Assembly (NCBI GenBank): GCA_031254105.1
Contig: JAIRVB010000021.1
Location: 124,001 to 188,000 of the forward strand
Direction: 5' to 3'
Origin: Chitinispirillales bacterium
GTDB taxonomy: Bacteria > Fibrobacterota > Chitinivibrionia > Chitinivibrionales > Chitinispirillaceae
Length of the DNA stretch: 64,000 nt
Within the stretch, counting starts at the first letter, position 1, and each line of letters opens with the position of its first letter. A program made the position numbers and the translations under genes. Below are positions 1 to 9,241 of the stretch, in pieces. The notes beneath the pieces are model-generated. The model saw only the letters and a program-made list of their open reading frames with translations. It searched no databases and was not told the origin of the DNA.

Positions 1-144
1 TGTAGCGGATGTAGCCACATCTTCAATCTGCGCCTCGGTAACAAACCCCTGCAGGGTCGCTAGTTTACGCAGCCGCAACGTGACTTTGTCAGAAGTCTGA
101 TTTTTTGTTTCTACTTTGGACACGGGTTCTTTTTTTCTGATCAT
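1..144 (-). CDS. rpoD: RNA polymerase primary sigma factor, N-terminal fragment
   Basis: The first 48 codons of a gene that runs off the left edge. The start ATG (complement of 142-144) lies 5 bp after the dnaG stop and has a good ribosome site (AGGAAAT) overlapping the end of dnaG. The visible peptide is a basic stretch followed by LRLRKLATLQGFVTEAQIED, which resembles sigma-70 region 1.1 (a helical segment followed by 'G-x-V-T-x-x-x-I'). The dnaG-rpoD order is the classic macromolecular synthesis operon arrangement, and this is most of the reason for the call. The DNA-binding regions 2-4 lie outside the window, so the identification rests on a short segment plus context. Confidence 0.7.
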   Translation of the reverse strand, partial: MIRKKEPVSKVETKNQTSDKVTLRLRKLATLQGFVTEAQIEDVATSAT

Positions 145-149
145 ATTTC

Positions 150-1928
150 CTACTCGTCCAGCTCTTTGAGTTGTGCCGTACACTCTCTGTGGCGTTGCAG
201 TAACTGTAATTTTTCCGCTTCGCCGCTTTCTGCGTCAAGTTTTTCCCGAAGCTGCCGCAGCTCAGCCATTAAAGACTTGCGGCGCAGCAGTATTATCTTC
301 TGTTCAAGCTCTGCGTTGATGTTTTCCTTAAGCGCTGGCTTGACTGTTAACATGGAAATTATGCGCTTAATTTCCGAATTGTCAGGCAACGCTCCGGACA
401 ATCCATCAAGATTGCCTGATGCGTCAAAAGTCTCTACTATAATTGAATATATATTCGCGGACAAGCTGTCCGTAAGTGTTTGAGGAGAAACATAACGTTT
501 TGCTAATGAAATCAGTTCAGGAGAGGTTAAAAGAATTCGCAAAAAACTCTCCTCAAGCTTTCCGAGTTTTTCTTTTATGTTCAGGTTGAGCTGCTGTATG
601 TTGATTGGCTGCGCGTTCCTGCTGCAGCTGTTTTCGTTAGAAAAGCGGTTAAACACATGGCGTGAGTCAACGCGCAGTTTGGAAGCGAGTTTTATGAGAA
701 AATCATCACGCACTATCGGATCTTTAATAGACTGAACGTAAGGAGCAAGCTCTTCAATAATGTTGCGTTTTGCCTGAGGCGAATCGCCCTGTTCGGAGAT
801 AAGCTTATCAATTAAAAAAACGGTTGAGTTTTTTGCGGATTTAATCATTTCTAAAAAAATTTCCGCGCCCTCCCTTTTTACAAAGGAGTCCGGATCATCC
901 TCTCCCGGAAGTACCAGAACGGAAACCTGCAGATTAAAAGGCGCAAGAACAAAGACCGCTTTTTGAGCGGCCGCAAGCCCTGCGCGGTCTCCGTCAAAAA
1001 CCAGTGTGACTTTTGGGGCCAAACGCTGTATCAGGGAGGCGTGTTCTGATGTAAACGCAGTTCCTGAAGTTGCGGCAACGTTACGAATTCCCGCCTGGTA
1101 AAGCGTCAGGTGATCCATGTAGCCTTCCACAATAAGCAGCAGCCCCTGATCGCGGATGCTCTGACGCGATTTATGTATTCCGTAAAGCAAGCCGCTTTTT
1201 TGATACAGGGCGGTTTCAGGAGAGTTGAGATATTTTGGCTGTGTTTCTTTATTTAATCCACGTCCCGCGAAAGCTATGATACGGCCGCTTTGGTTATATA
1301 GAGGAAACATCACCCTGTTTCTGAAGCGGTCATATAACCCGCCGCTCTCTTTTTTAATAACAAGCCCGCATTCGGCAAGTTTGTCTGCGCCGATGTTCTT
1401 GCTTTGCATATAATCGATTAAAGCGGACCATCCGGACGGAGCATATCCAAGGCAGAACTCTTTTACGGTCTCCGCTTTCAGCCCTCTTGACTTAAAATAC
1501 TGCACTGCGTCAGGGGTATTTTTTACAAGATTATAGTAAAATTGAGCGGCTATAGCGTGTATCTCAATAAGCTCTGTTTTGGAGGTATTTTTAAATGTGA
1601 TTAACGAAGGGGTATTTTGTTGTCTGCGGGGAGGTTCAAGAGCTACTCCGGTTTCATCAGCGAGCATTCTAAGCGCTTCAGGAAAATCGACTTTTTCTAT
1701 CTCCTGCAAGAAACTAAATACATCTCCACCCTTATTGCAGCCATAACAGTAATAAAAGCCTCTGTCCGCGTTTATGTGAAAAGAAGGAGTTTTCTCTTTA
1801 TGAAAGGGACACAGTCCTTTGAGCGTCTGTCCCGAACCTTTAAGATTGACATAGCGGCCTACAACCGAAGCAATATCTGCTCTCATGCGAATCTGTTCTT
1901 TTACACTGTCATCAAACCGCTCATTCAT
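150..1928 (-). CDS. dnaG: DNA primase
   Basis: Synthesises the RNA primers for lagging-strand replication and acts with the DnaB helicase. At 592 residues it is of normal length. The N-terminal CHC2 zinc-binding domain is intact, with ligands C40, H43, C61 and C64 (CPFH ... CYGC). The Toprim catalytic core follows, with the LLIVEGYMD motif near residue 265 and LVFDGDRAG near 310 supplying the acidic metal-binding residues. The last 150 residues are the variable helicase-interacting part and are weakly conserved. The gene is co-transcribed with the sigma factor start 5 bp downstream. The roughly 230 bp upstream of its start is AT-rich and presumably holds the promoters for this operon and for the divergent PTS-IIA-like gene. 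Confidence 0.97.
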   Translation of the reverse strand: MNERFDDSVKEQIRMRADIASVVGRYVNLKGSGQTLKGLCPFHKEKTPSFHINADRGFYYCYGCNKGGDVFSFLQEIEKVDFPEALRMLADETGVALEPPRRQQNTPSLITFKNTSKTELIEIHAIAAQFYYNLVKNTPDAVQYFKSRGLKAETVKEFCLGYAPSGWSALIDYMQSKNIGADKLAECGLVIKKESGGLYDRFRNRVMFPLYNQSGRIIAFAGRGLNKETQPKYLNSPETALYQKSGLLYGIHKSRQSIRDQGLLLIVEGYMDHLTLYQAGIRNVAATSGTAFTSEHASLIQRLAPKVTLVFDGDRAGLAAAQKAVFVLAPFNLQVSVLVLPGEDDPDSFVKREGAEIFLEMIKSAKNSTVFLIDKLISEQGDSPQAKRNIIEELAPYVQSIKDPIVRDDFLIKLASKLRVDSRHVFNRFSNENSCSRNAQPINIQQLNLNIKEKLGKLEESFLRILLTSPELISLAKRYVSPQTLTDSLSANIYSIIVETFDASGNLDGLSGALPDNSEIKRIISMLTVKPALKENINAELEQKIILLRRKSLMAELRQLREKLDAESGEAEKLQLLQRHRECTAQLKELDE

Positions 1929-2155
1929 GTGAATACCGTGAGATAGAAAGTTTGTTCCAAAATAAAATCACTACTCTTCAAAAATATGACAGTATCATGC
2001 GAGTTTCAAATTATTTTTAGAAGCAGATAAAAAAATTGATTGAATGACGGATTTATAAGGAGTTCACAAATTTATAGATATTAACATGATTAAATCCGCT
2101 AAATCACGGCCATTTGCAGTATCACAGTGCCTATAATGCTTAAAAAAGGAAAAAC

Positions 2156-2635
2156 ATGGATAACATTTCAGATATTTTAGATCCAAGCTGCATAGACCTT
2201 GATCTTAAAACGCGCAAAAAGGAAGATATCATAAGAGAGCTTGTACAGCTTTTGGCGGATTCAGGTAAAATTAAAAATGTACAGCAGTGTGTCACGGAGG
2301 TTTTGGAAAGAGAAAAAATTTCTACGACAGGTATAGGTCACGGCATCGCTATCCCTCACAGGCTGATCGCAGACGTGAGCGATATTTTTATGGCTGTGGG
2401 CCGCAATGCCAAAGGCGTCAACTTTGATTCCATAGACCGCAAGCCGGCACATCTGATATTTTTGATCATCGGTCCCAAGGGCAGACACAATGATTATATT
2501 AAAGTTCTAAGCAAACTCTCAAGGCTTTTGAGTGATAGAACATTTTTCGAAGCGTTAATGAGAGTGGGGAACATTCAGGAAATGCTTGATTTTATTAAGG
2601 AGAGAGAAGAAGGAACTTCAATAAATAATAATTGA
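2156..2635 (+). CDS. PTS EIIA type-2 (PtsN-like) domain protein
   Basis: A stand-alone 159-residue EIIA(Fru/Ntr)-type phosphocarrier domain. The phosphorylatable histidine is H68 in the family motif GHGIAIPHR. The domain covers essentially the whole protein; the last 15 residues are a polar tail. Proteins of this kind accept phosphate from HPr/NPr-like proteins and usually regulate rather than transport. No HPr, EI or sugar permease gene is nearby, which favours a regulatory PtsN-like role. The start ATG follows an A-rich ribosome site (AAAAAAGGA). A second EIIA domain is fused to a diadenylate cyclase at 23.4-24.8 kb, so the genome uses this module more than once. The precise target cannot be read from sequence. 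Confidence 0.85.
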   Translation: MDNISDILDPSCIDLDLKTRKKEDIIRELVQLLADSGKIKNVQQCVTEVLEREKISTTGIGHGIAIPHRLIADVSDIFMAVGRNAKGVNFDSIDRKPAHLIFLIIGPKGRHNDYIKVLSKLSRLLSDRTFFEALMRVGNIQEMLDFIKEREEGTSINNN

Positions 2636-2689
2636 TAATACAGAAATAGAACAATAAAAGTACAAACAGGGCATGTCCTGTCCTCCCGT

Positions 2690-2724
2690 TTTATTTCTGC
2701 ATTCTGAATTCTGCATTATAATTT
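2690..2724. repeat. Tandem 7-bp repeats (TTCTGCA/TTCTGAA type)
   Basis: Four consecutive, slightly varied heptamers (TTCTGCA, TTCTGAA, TTCTGCA, TTATAAT) lie just upstream of floA. This is one of several heptamer tracts in the window, listed separately. Confidence 0.75.
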
Positions 2725-2745
2725 AACAAAAGAGGGGGTTACGTT

Positions 2746-3747
2746 ATGGTTTCGGGGATACTGCCATTTTTGATTATCATTATAGTAGTAGGTGTACTGG
2801 TAGTTCTGTTTTTTATCGGATCTGCAGTTCAGCTGTGGATGCAGGCGATTTTCTCCGGTTCGAGGGTAGGGCTTCTAAGCATTGTATTTATGCGTTTTAG
2901 AAAAGTTCCGCCAAAACTTATCGTAGAATCCAAAATAACCGCTGTAAAGGCGGGAATAAATTTGTCAACAGATGAACTTGAGTCCCATTACCTGGCCGGC
3001 GGTAATGTTCTGCGTGTAGTGCAGGCTCTTATCGCTGCCGACAAGGCAAATATACCTCTTACCTTTAAACGCGCCGCTGCGATTGACCTGGCGGGCCGTC
3101 ACGTCCTTGAAGCTGTGCAGATGAGCGTGAATCCCAAGGTTATCGAAACGCCGGAGGTATCCGCCGTTGCTAAGGATGGAATTCAGCTCATGGCCGTAAC
3201 ACGGGTAACAGTACGCGCGAATATTGACAGATTAGTTGGAGGAGCGGGTGAGGAAACGGTTCTGGCGCGCGTAGGGGAGGGTATCGTAACAACCATCGGT
3301 TCGGCGCTGTCACATAAACACGTGCTTGAAAATCCCGATTCAATTTCAAAGAAGGTGCTTGAGAGAGGACTTGACGCAGGAACCGCTTTTGAAATTTTAT
3401 CAATTGACATAGCAGATGTTGATGTAGGTAAAAACATAGGAGCGGAGCTTGAAACGGATCGCGCTGAGGCGGATAAAAAAATCGCTCAAGCCAAAGCGGA
3501 AGAGCGCCGCGCTATGGCTATAGCCACAGAACAGGAGATGAAAGCCAAAGTACAGGAGATGAGAGCTAAAGTGGTTGAAGCCGAGGCACAGGTGCCTCAG
3601 GCTATGGCTGAAGCCTTCAAAAACGGCAACCTTGGCATAATGGATTACTACAAAATGAAAAACGTGGCCGCTGATACGCAGATGAGAGAAGCGATAGGAG
3701 GCCATGGTCAGAATCAGCAAAAGCAGGATGACATAGACAAGCAGTAG
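2746..3747 (+). CDS. floA: Flotillin-like membrane scaffold protein FloA
   Basis: A 333-residue SPFH-family protein that organises functional membrane microdomains. The N-terminus is a strongly hydrophobic hairpin (about residues 5-28). The conserved segment starting [15 protein letters not shown] and continuing through [20 protein letters not shown] matches the FloA/YqfA family closely. The SPFH domain occupies roughly residues 60-240. The C-terminus (about 230-310) is an Ala/Glu/Lys-rich coiled coil, as in other FloA proteins. The ATG has a purine-rich ribosome site (AGAGGGGG). No NfeD partner is visible next to it. The following gene is a small hypothetical protein separated by a hairpin, so coupling to it is uncertain. 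Confidence 0.92.
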   Translation: MVSGILPFLIIIIVVGVLVVLFFIGSAVQLWMQAIFSGSRVGLLSIVFMRFRKVPPKLIVESKITAVKAGINLSTDELESHYLAGGNVLRVVQALIAADKANIPLTFKRAAAIDLAGRHVLEAVQMSVNPKVIETPEVSAVAKDGIQLMAVTRVTVRANIDRLVGGAGEETVLARVGEGIVTTIGSALSHKHVLENPDSISKKVLERGLDAGTAFEILSIDIADVDVGKNIGAELETDRAEADKKIAQAKAEERRAMAIATEQEMKAKVQEMRAKVVEAEAQVPQAMAEAFKNGNLGIMDYYKMKNVAADTQMREAIGGHGQNQQKQDDIDKQ

Positions 3748-3822
3748 TTTGATGTAAGGGTGATTTGTGGTCACTCATATATTATGTGTCTTTGTCTCAT
3801 GTACGGACGCGTCATGTTGTAA

Positions 3823-3843
3823 GGGCAGCCCTTGCGGCTGCCC
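3823..3843. terminator. GC-rich hairpin after floA
   Basis: GGGCAGCC-CTTGC-GGCTGCCC forms a perfect 8-bp stem about 80 bp after floA. There is only a weak T-run afterwards, so it may be a member of a dispersed palindromic repeat family rather than a dedicated terminator. Confidence 0.5.
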
Positions 3844-3880
3844 CCTATTTACACCGGCACATAGGAGCTATCTTAAAGAT

Positions 3881-4378
3881 ATGGACATCATAAACGTCTT
3901 CGAAAAAAGCGAAGCTTTGCTTCCCATATTGATTTTTGTCATATGGGTAATTATCTCTGTTTTAGGCGCGGCAAACAAGGGGAAGAAGAGATCGCCTCAG
4001 CCTGCTCCTTCATCGGGAGGAAGCGACTCTGGCAGCGAATCCACAGGTATTTCCGATGAGCTGCGCCGTACTCTTGATGTGATTTTTGGTACATCCACTG
4101 AGAGCTCTAAGCCCAGAGGAACGCAAAATGAAAATATTCGCAAAACACCTGCGCACAATATTAACGAAAAGAAAATTCCTCAAAAGACGCTGGAAAAAAG
4201 ACTTGAAGAGACCATGCCTAAAAATGCGAAACGAACTGTTTTGGCTGCTGCGATGATAGCGGAACATCGGGAGAGATCACCGCTGGTAAGTAATATTTCG
4301 GCAGACGAAGCTGCTAAGGGAGTGGTTTGGTCTGAGATTCTGCAGCCGCCTGTGTCAATACGTTCTTTCAGGTGGTGA
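3881..4378 (+). CDS. Single-pass membrane protein of unknown function
   Basis: I do not recognise this gene. From the ATG at 3881 it encodes about 165 residues: a short N-terminus, one hydrophobic helix (LLPILIFVIWVIISVLGAA, about residues 12-30), then a low-complexity Ser/Pro/Gly-rich and Lys-rich soluble part. A compact C-terminal segment contains EEAAKGVVWSE-like text, usual for small proteins with a membrane anchor and a cytoplasmic tail. An in-frame ATG lies upstream at 3767, but that extension would be translated straight through the GC hairpin at 3823-3843. The AGGAG at 3863 also fits the later start. Gene order after floA suggests, but does not prove, a membrane-related role. Confidence 0.6.
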   Translation: MDIINVFEKSEALLPILIFVIWVIISVLGAANKGKKRSPQPAPSSGGSDSGSESTGISDELRRTLDVIFGTSTESSKPRGTQNENIRKTPAHNINEKKIPQKTLEKRLEETMPKNAKRTVLAAAMIAEHRERSPLVSNISADEAAKGVVWSEILQPPVSIRSFRW

Positions 4379-4405
4379 GTAACTATCCCATATCTCACCC
4401 CAAAA

Positions 4406-4894
4406 CTACTCAACAAAAAATATTGATGAACTAAGCACAGCTCCCGATGCCTGATCGACAGCTTCTACTCTCCACTCGCCCACGACATTGTCTGTACTTA
4501 GCAGAGTTCGTTTGCTATGGGTTCGCCAACTTGCGGATTTGACCGGAAGTACAGTTGTTTGTATATTTTCACCCTTATGATACCAACGATGTTCAATCTT
4601 GATAGGAAGATTTTTTGCGTTTGTAATATGGGTAAAATAGAATATCTCTTTTAAGTCTTTTGAGAATTTGTCTGATACGCCGACAGGTTCCAATTTTTCA
4701 ATCGAAGAACATGCGGCGGATCTTTTAGCTTTTGGCAGGTCCTTAGACGCTTCTATTTTTTGCTGCAGCTCAGCTTTGGTTCCCGGTACAGTTACAGTTT
4801 TGATCTCCTCACTCTGTGAAGTCCCGTTTTGGGCAAAGACAGCAGAGCTAATTAACATCGCAAAAAATGCAACTGCCAAAAAGGATAAACGCAT
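4406..4894 (-). CDS. Exported DUF2914-domain protein
   Basis: About 163 residues from the preferred ATG at 4894, which has AAGGAGT 9 nt upstream and opens directly into a signal peptide (MRLSFLAVAFFAMLISSAVF, then AQ). The C-terminal 80 residues carry the DUF2914 pattern: a FYFTHI strand, H-x-W-Y-H-K-G near the middle, and W-R-x-H/W-x-V-E-A-V near the end. This is a small beta-sandwich of unknown function in exported or membrane proteins. The open frame extends further upstream to 4978, but that part lacks a ribosome site and would bury the signal peptide. It is convergent with the gene at 3881-4378, with only about 27 bp between them. Confidence 0.75.
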   Translation of the reverse strand: MRLSFLAVAFFAMLISSAVFAQNGTSQSEEIKTVTVPGTKAELQQKIEASKDLPKAKRSAACSSIEKLEPVGVSDKFSKDLKEIFYFTHITNAKNLPIKIEHRWYHKGENIQTTVLPVKSASWRTHSKRTLLSTDNVVGEWRVEAVDQASGAVLSSSIFFVE

Positions 4895-4997
4895 GGGACT
4901 CTTACTCCTTAACTTCATGTGATTTGTTAAAACAAAAAGAACAATGCTCTTCGCCTCTGTGGGGATGAGGGATAACACAATATATCATTACCAAAAA

Positions 4998-5729
4998 CTA
5001 CCTTCCTTCAGCGAGCCTGTTTATTAAAAAATCGGGCATTTTGATTTTTTTCATCTTGGACTGAGTTTTGGCGAAATCGTAAGAGACGCGCTGTATGCTG
5101 AAGCTTTCTTCTATTGTATCAAAAATGATATAGGAGCTTCTCGAATCGCGATCGCGGGGTTGGCCTACGCTGCCGGTGTTAATTAATAGACGTGTCATAT
5201 TTTTATCTTTAATGCTGACCTGCTTTTCCTGATGCGTGCAGATCTCCTCCCCTTCAAGCGAAATGATCATTGGTATATGAGTGTGACCGACCATGCAGAC
5301 ACGGGTATTAAAAAATTGAAAATTAAAAGCTGCCTCTTCAAGCGATGTTATGTAGTACCACATATTCGGTTCATAGGGAGTTGCGTGAACAAGGGTCAGT
5401 GAGTTAAGCGTCTTTTTAGTCGGTAAAGCGGAGAGGAAAGATTTATTTGCGGCGCTGAGCGTCTGTGAAGTCCACTCAATGGCAATCCGCGCGTGAATGT
5501 TAAAGTTATGAGTGTTGGCCAAGTTGACAGCAGCAATATCATGATTACCAAGCAGGGTTATGGAACAGCGTTTTGTAACAAGTTCAATGCATTCGTTGGG
5601 GTTAGCTCCATAGCCTACAATATCTCCAAGGCAGATAACCTCATCAATCTTGTTCTTACCAATATCCTCAAAAACCGATTCGAGCGCTTCAAGGTTAGCG
5701 TGGATATCGGATATAAATGCAAATCTCAT
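4998..5729 (-). CDS. Calcineurin-like metallophosphoesterase
   Basis: A 243-residue dinuclear-metal phosphoesterase. All family motifs are visible in order: D-x-H in FISDIHANLEAL (residues 5-15), GDIVGYGANP (about 36-45), LLGNHD (about 59-64), an internal H in LVHATPYEP, and VGHTHIP near residue 150. The C-terminus has INTGSVGQPRDRD. This is the YfcE/PrpE-like subclass that hydrolyses phosphodiesters or phosphomonoesters of unknown identity. It starts 6 bp after the upstream FHA gene (5736-6467), so the two are probably translated from one message. A link with phospho-signalling through the FHA protein is possible but not demonstrated. Confidence 0.88.
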   Translation of the reverse strand: MRFAFISDIHANLEALESVFEDIGKNKIDEVICLGDIVGYGANPNECIELVTKRCSITLLGNHDIAAVNLANTHNFNIHARIAIEWTSQTLSAANKSFLSALPTKKTLNSLTLVHATPYEPNMWYYITSLEEAAFNFQFFNTRVCMVGHTHIPMIISLEGEEICTHQEKQVSIKDKNMTRLLINTGSVGQPRDRDSRSSYIIFDTIEESFSIQRVSYDFAKTQSKMKKIKMPDFLINRLAEGR

Positions 5730-5735
5730 TGGAAA

Positions 5736-6467
5736 TTACCCGTTTTCCATGAAGCGGAACGTGTTTGATCCGATCTCAATCCTGTCCCTGTGCTCCAATC
5801 GGTGCTTTTTAATTGCTTTACCGTTTACTTTGATTTTTGACATGAGCTTTTGAGCGCTGATGTAAAAATTCCCGTCAATCTTTTCGATTACCGCAAAAGA
5901 TTTACTCACCATGAAACCATCGGTGAAGATGTCATCTTCATCATCGGAGCCAATGGTGAGGTAATCGTGGTCAAGTTTGTAGACAATATGGCGTGAAGTT
6001 TCAATAAAAACCGCACAGCTCTGTACCTCAAATTCACTCTCATCGGGTGCGTACTTATCGGTTATAGTCGGTTGGGTTACTGTGTTTTTCATCATACCGC
6101 CGGCTGGAACTGCTGTGCCGGCTATGGTTTCAGGCGTTACTTCCTGAGTTTGAGGCGGCTGTTTAAGCAGGCCTCCGCGGTCATCTTCGTAAATAATAAT
6201 GTATTTGCCTATAGCTATTTTATCGCCGTGACGCAAAATAGCTTTCTTTACTTTCTCACCATTTATTGTTGTGCCATTGAGTGAGTTAAGATCAGATAAT
6301 ATGTATGTATAATCTACATCCAGCTCGATTTTAACGTGCCGCCTCGATATCCCCATATTGGAGATAGGGATAGTATTCTCCGGAAGACGGCCAATAAAAA
6401 TAACCGGCTCATCCAGCTCGTAAATTTTTACCAATTCACCATCATAGTATACGGAATATCTTGTCAT
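5736..6467 (-). CDS. Protein with two FHA domains
   Basis: A 243-residue protein. The first FHA domain (residues about 22-95) has the full phosphothreonine-binding signature: IGR, S-R-R-H in ISRRHVKIE, and N-S-L-N-G-T. A proline/threonine-rich linker (about 100-145) follows. A second, more degenerate FHA-like domain (about 150-243) ends in VNGKAIKKHRLEHRDRIEIG, where the S-R-x-H core is replaced by SKSF, so phosphothreonine binding by that copy is doubtful. FHA proteins read out Ser/Thr kinase activity, and a eukaryotic-type kinase is encoded at 34.8-37.7 kb. It forms an operon with the phosphoesterase downstream. Confidence 0.9.
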   Translation of the reverse strand: MTRYSVYYDGELVKIYELDEPVIFIGRLPENTIPISNMGISRRHVKIELDVDYTYILSDLNSLNGTTINGEKVKKAILRHGDKIAIGKYIIIYEDDRGGLLKQPPQTQEVTPETIAGTAVPAGGMMKNTVTQPTITDKYAPDESEFEVQSCAVFIETSRHIVYKLDHDYLTIGSDDEDDIFTDGFMVSKSFAVIEKIDGNFYISAQKLMSKIKVNGKAIKKHRLEHRDRIEIGSNTFRFMENG

Positions 6468-6764
6468 ATTATAACCTTTTTATATAGTATACTCAGATAA
6501 AAATATACTACCGCGCCATTTGCAGAGCAATAGCTATTATGATGAATATTCTCCGCCCCCAAAACCCGGTTTGCAAACAATTTTGTTCACGATGTATCTT
6601 TTATTAGTGATTACAGGTGCGCGGGGCGTATAAATATCCTTTTTGGGCAGTGATTATTGGGATGCAGGGTGTTTGGGCGCAATTAATCGCGCCTGTACAG
6701 CTGTATACATGAGTTCATCGTTCGCCCGCCGGCAAGGAACATTGTTCCGGATTTATTTATTAAT
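6468..6764. other. Intergenic region, divergent promoters likely
   Basis: About 297 bp without a convincing gene between two divergently transcribed genes. The part next to the FHA gene is AT-rich (TATATAGTATACT), which suits a promoter. I see no conserved RNA or repeat here. Confidence 0.5.
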
Positions 6765-7679
6765 ATGATCAAAAGCCACAAAATATTTCTGTTATTGCTG
6801 CTACCCTCTCTTCTGCTGAATGCCTTTGAGGTGTGTGCCAGCGTAGAGAGCGATACTGAACAGCGTCTTGAGCTGCGCCACCGTCTTGATTCTCTTGAAG
6901 TTGAGAAGCAAACCCTCAAGCGTCAGGGCAAGCCTCTCTCTGAGCTTGAGACAATGGCTGCCCAACTGCGTGATACTCTCTCTACTCTGCGCGCTATTCC
7001 TGAAAGTGTACATCAGGAGGCGCAAGCTTCTAAAAGTTTTCCATTTTTTTCATCACTTCCGTTTTCGTTCCCGCAATGGGTTTTGTCCTTTCATCCCCGC
7101 AGTTTTTTTGACTGGATCATTGTAGCTACCGGCCTTGTTGCGCTACTTTCAGGTTTTTTGCTCATAATAGGCATAATTCATACTTTAAGAGCTAAAAAAC
7201 GCAATGCTAAGCCTAAGATGGTCGGACGCCGTATAAACTTGGCGGCTTCATCGGACAGAGAATCTGCTATAACGGCGCCTGAGATCCCCAAAATCGATCC
7301 CAATGTTCAGCCGCCATCCGGTTTTTCCGGTTATGATTTTGCCGGCCGCCGTCCAGATCAGGTAAAAAGCAGAGTGCAAAATAAAACACCGCTTGCTGAT
7401 GATAACCCCATCGATCGATTGCGGGAACGTATACGTAACGCGGAACCATCTGAACAGCAAACTGCCGCAGCGCCTCTCTTTGCCAGTGCGCCTCCCGAAT
7501 CACCGCAATTACCAAAACTGCCGCATCAGCTAAAACAACAGTATAGTGCTTCCGGCTTGAGTACACAGGAACTTGTGATGGCCGCGTCACAGGAGGGCCT
7601 GAACGCTCAGGAGATCTCCCGGCGCTGCCAGATAAGTATAGATCAGGTGAATTTGATTTTACGGATGGCGAAGAAGTGA
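6765..7679 (+). CDS. Exported/membrane protein with C-terminal helix-turn-helix
   Basis: A 304-residue protein with four visible parts. There is a signal peptide or signal anchor (about residues 5-25, KIFLLLLLPSLLLNAFEVCA). A charged coiled coil (about 30-85, with repeated L-x-x-L-E-x-E-K-Q) follows. A transmembrane helix comes next (about 117-142, FDWIIVATGLVALLSGFLLIIG). A long disordered Pro/Ala-rich linker then leads to a small C-terminal helix-turn-helix (last 35 residues, ELVMAASQEGLNAQEISRRC). The C-terminal motif is like the DUF2802/DUF6115 endings of proteins often found near motility genes. No motility gene is adjacent; a FliK-like gene is far away at 60-63 kb. Function is unknown. 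Confidence 0.7.
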   Translation: MIKSHKIFLLLLLPSLLLNAFEVCASVESDTEQRLELRHRLDSLEVEKQTLKRQGKPLSELETMAAQLRDTLSTLRAIPESVHQEAQASKSFPFFSSLPFSFPQWVLSFHPRSFFDWIIVATGLVALLSGFLLIIGIIHTLRAKKRNAKPKMVGRRINLAASSDRESAITAPEIPKIDPNVQPPSGFSGYDFAGRRPDQVKSRVQNKTPLADDNPIDRLRERIRNAEPSEQQTAAAPLFASAPPESPQLPKLPHQLKQQYSASGLSTQELVMAASQEGLNAQEISRRCQISIDQVNLILRMAKK

Positions 7680-7786
7680 AGGCAGTGTACAAGTTACTAT
7701 GTATAAATTACAAATAAAGTCAATATCGAAATCAGAATAAAAACTAAAAACATCGTATCCTGAGAATTATATTCTGTAAACTAAAA

Positions 7787-8602
7787 ATGACCCACGATGC
7801 ACCGTGTCTTACTATTACCGATAAACTGCTTCTGAAGCGCTTCTTAGATAAGTTTGGGATTGATTCGCGTGCGGGAGCCGATATGCTTATTACACAGGTG
7901 GCATCGGCTTTTTCACACTTGCCTTATGAAAATCTCACCAAAATAATTAAGACAAGTGCTCTTGTAAACCCCAAATCAGCTATGCGTTATCCCGGTGAAT
8001 TGATTGGTGATTATTTGCGTTTTGGGACGGGCGGCACTTGTTTTTCGTTGACAGCGGCTACTGTAGCTGTTTACGATGCTCTTGGTATAAACGCGCATCC
8101 GGTTCTGGCGGATCGTCACTATGGGGTAGATACTCACTGCGGACTTATTATATTTCGCGGAAAACAGCTTTTTTTGCTGGATCCCGGTTATCTGCTCTTC
8201 GTACCCGTTCCTCTTCACAGTGACAGGTCTTCATCCGTTGATACAGGTACAAACAATATCGAACTGAAACCTTTGCGGAACGGGCAAAAGTTTGAACTTT
8301 ACACAACGTATAAAAATAACCGTAAGTTGCGTCTTGTTTATAAAATAGCGCCTGTTGACGCGTCTCAGTTTGCCAAAGCCTGGGAGAGCTCTTTTGCCTG
8401 GGAGATGATGAATTATCCGGTGCTTACAAGACGAGCCGCAGGAGCACAGCATTATTTACAGGGTGATAAATTTGCTGTTTACACAACAGAAGGCAGTAAA
8501 CGGTTTGTTCTTGATGATGATAACACTAAAGCAGGACTTATCGCCTCCTCGTTTGGGATTGATCCGCAAGTCATCAAAAAAGCGCTGGAGATAATCAGGT
8601 AA
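7787..8602 (+). CDS. Arylamine N-acetyltransferase-like protein
   Basis: A 271-residue protein with the Cys-His-Asp layout of the NAT/transglutaminase-like fold. C85 lies in GTGGTCFSLTA (NAT consensus RGGxCFE), H117 in DTHCGL and D132 in LLDPGY. The FSHLPYENLTKI segment near residue 45 matches the NAT 'iPFENl' motif. Canonical enzymes transfer acetyl from acetyl-CoA to arylamines through the Cys. Here the consensus glutamate after CF is a serine, so the substrate may differ. Its stop codon shares a base with the ATG of the DUF4416 gene, so the two are translationally coupled and probably act together. Confidence 0.72.
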   Translation: MTHDAPCLTITDKLLLKRFLDKFGIDSRAGADMLITQVASAFSHLPYENLTKIIKTSALVNPKSAMRYPGELIGDYLRFGTGGTCFSLTAATVAVYDALGINAHPVLADRHYGVDTHCGLIIFRGKQLFLLDPGYLLFVPVPLHSDRSSSVDTGTNNIELKPLRNGQKFELYTTYKNNRKLRLVYKIAPVDASQFAKAWESSFAWEMMNYPVLTRRAAGAQHYLQGDKFAVYTTEGSKRFVLDDDNTKAGLIASSFGIDPQVIKKALEIIR

Positions 8603-9147
8603 TGGCTGAAATAAAATCAGTTGCTCCGGTAAAGTATTTTGCCGCTATACTCTACAAAGAAAAAACGTATCTTGAGCAAGGTCTAGCCTCTCTTGAAAAG
8701 AGGTGGGGGAGTATTGACATCTATGGAGCGGATCATTTGTTTGATGTAACCGATTACTATGAGGCGGAGATGGGAACGCCGTTGTTTAGAAGACTCGTAT
8801 CATTTGAAAAACTCCTTTGCCCTTCGCTTGTGGCTGATATGAAACTTGGCTGCAACGAGGTAGAAACCCTTTTATCGGTTGATGGGAAGAGAACGATAAA
8901 CATTGACGCCGGATATCTTGATCACAACAAGGTGCTGCTTGCTTCGGCAAAGGAAGCGGGACAAAAAATATACTTAGGGAAAGGAATATACGCCGATCTT
9001 GCCGGACGCTATAAAGCAGGCAGTTATCGGCCCTTTGAGTGGTCTTTTCCTGATTTTAGAGATGGCAGGTATGATAAGGAGCTGCTTTGCATACGTGATG
9101 TTTATCTTAAGCAATGTAAATGTAGAAACAAGGCGGTATCTTTCTGA
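8602..9147 (+). CDS. DUF4416 family protein
   Basis: A 181-residue member of the DUF4416 family, of unknown function, common in Thermodesulfobacteria, Deltaproteobacteria-like and Fibrobacter-type genomes. Recognisable features are the N-terminal P-V-K-Y-F-A-A-I-L-Y start, the DVTDYYEAEMG motif near residue 48, INIDAGYLD near residue 100, and the late R-P-F-E-W-S-F-P-D-F segment. No catalytic residues are established for the family. It is coupled to the NAT-like gene by a one-base stop/start overlap. Confidence 0.85.
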   Translation: MAEIKSVAPVKYFAAILYKEKTYLEQGLASLEKRWGSIDIYGADHLFDVTDYYEAEMGTPLFRRLVSFEKLLCPSLVADMKLGCNEVETLLSVDGKRTINIDAGYLDHNKVLLASAKEAGQKIYLGKGIYADLAGRYKAGSYRPFEWSFPDFRDGRYDKELLCIRDVYLKQCKCRNKAVSF

Positions 9148-9241
9148 CCGCTTAAGTCAGCTGACAAATTATGCAAGTATCTATATAAACAAGGACGATA
9201 CTCTCAACCAATATAATTTATTGATAGTCAACAATAGAATA

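Noticed and set aside
3767-3880. Upstream extension of the small membrane protein gene
   Set aside because: It would encode the GC hairpin at 3823-3843 as Cys/Gly/Pro-rich text; AGGAG and the hydrophobic helix fit the ATG at 3881.
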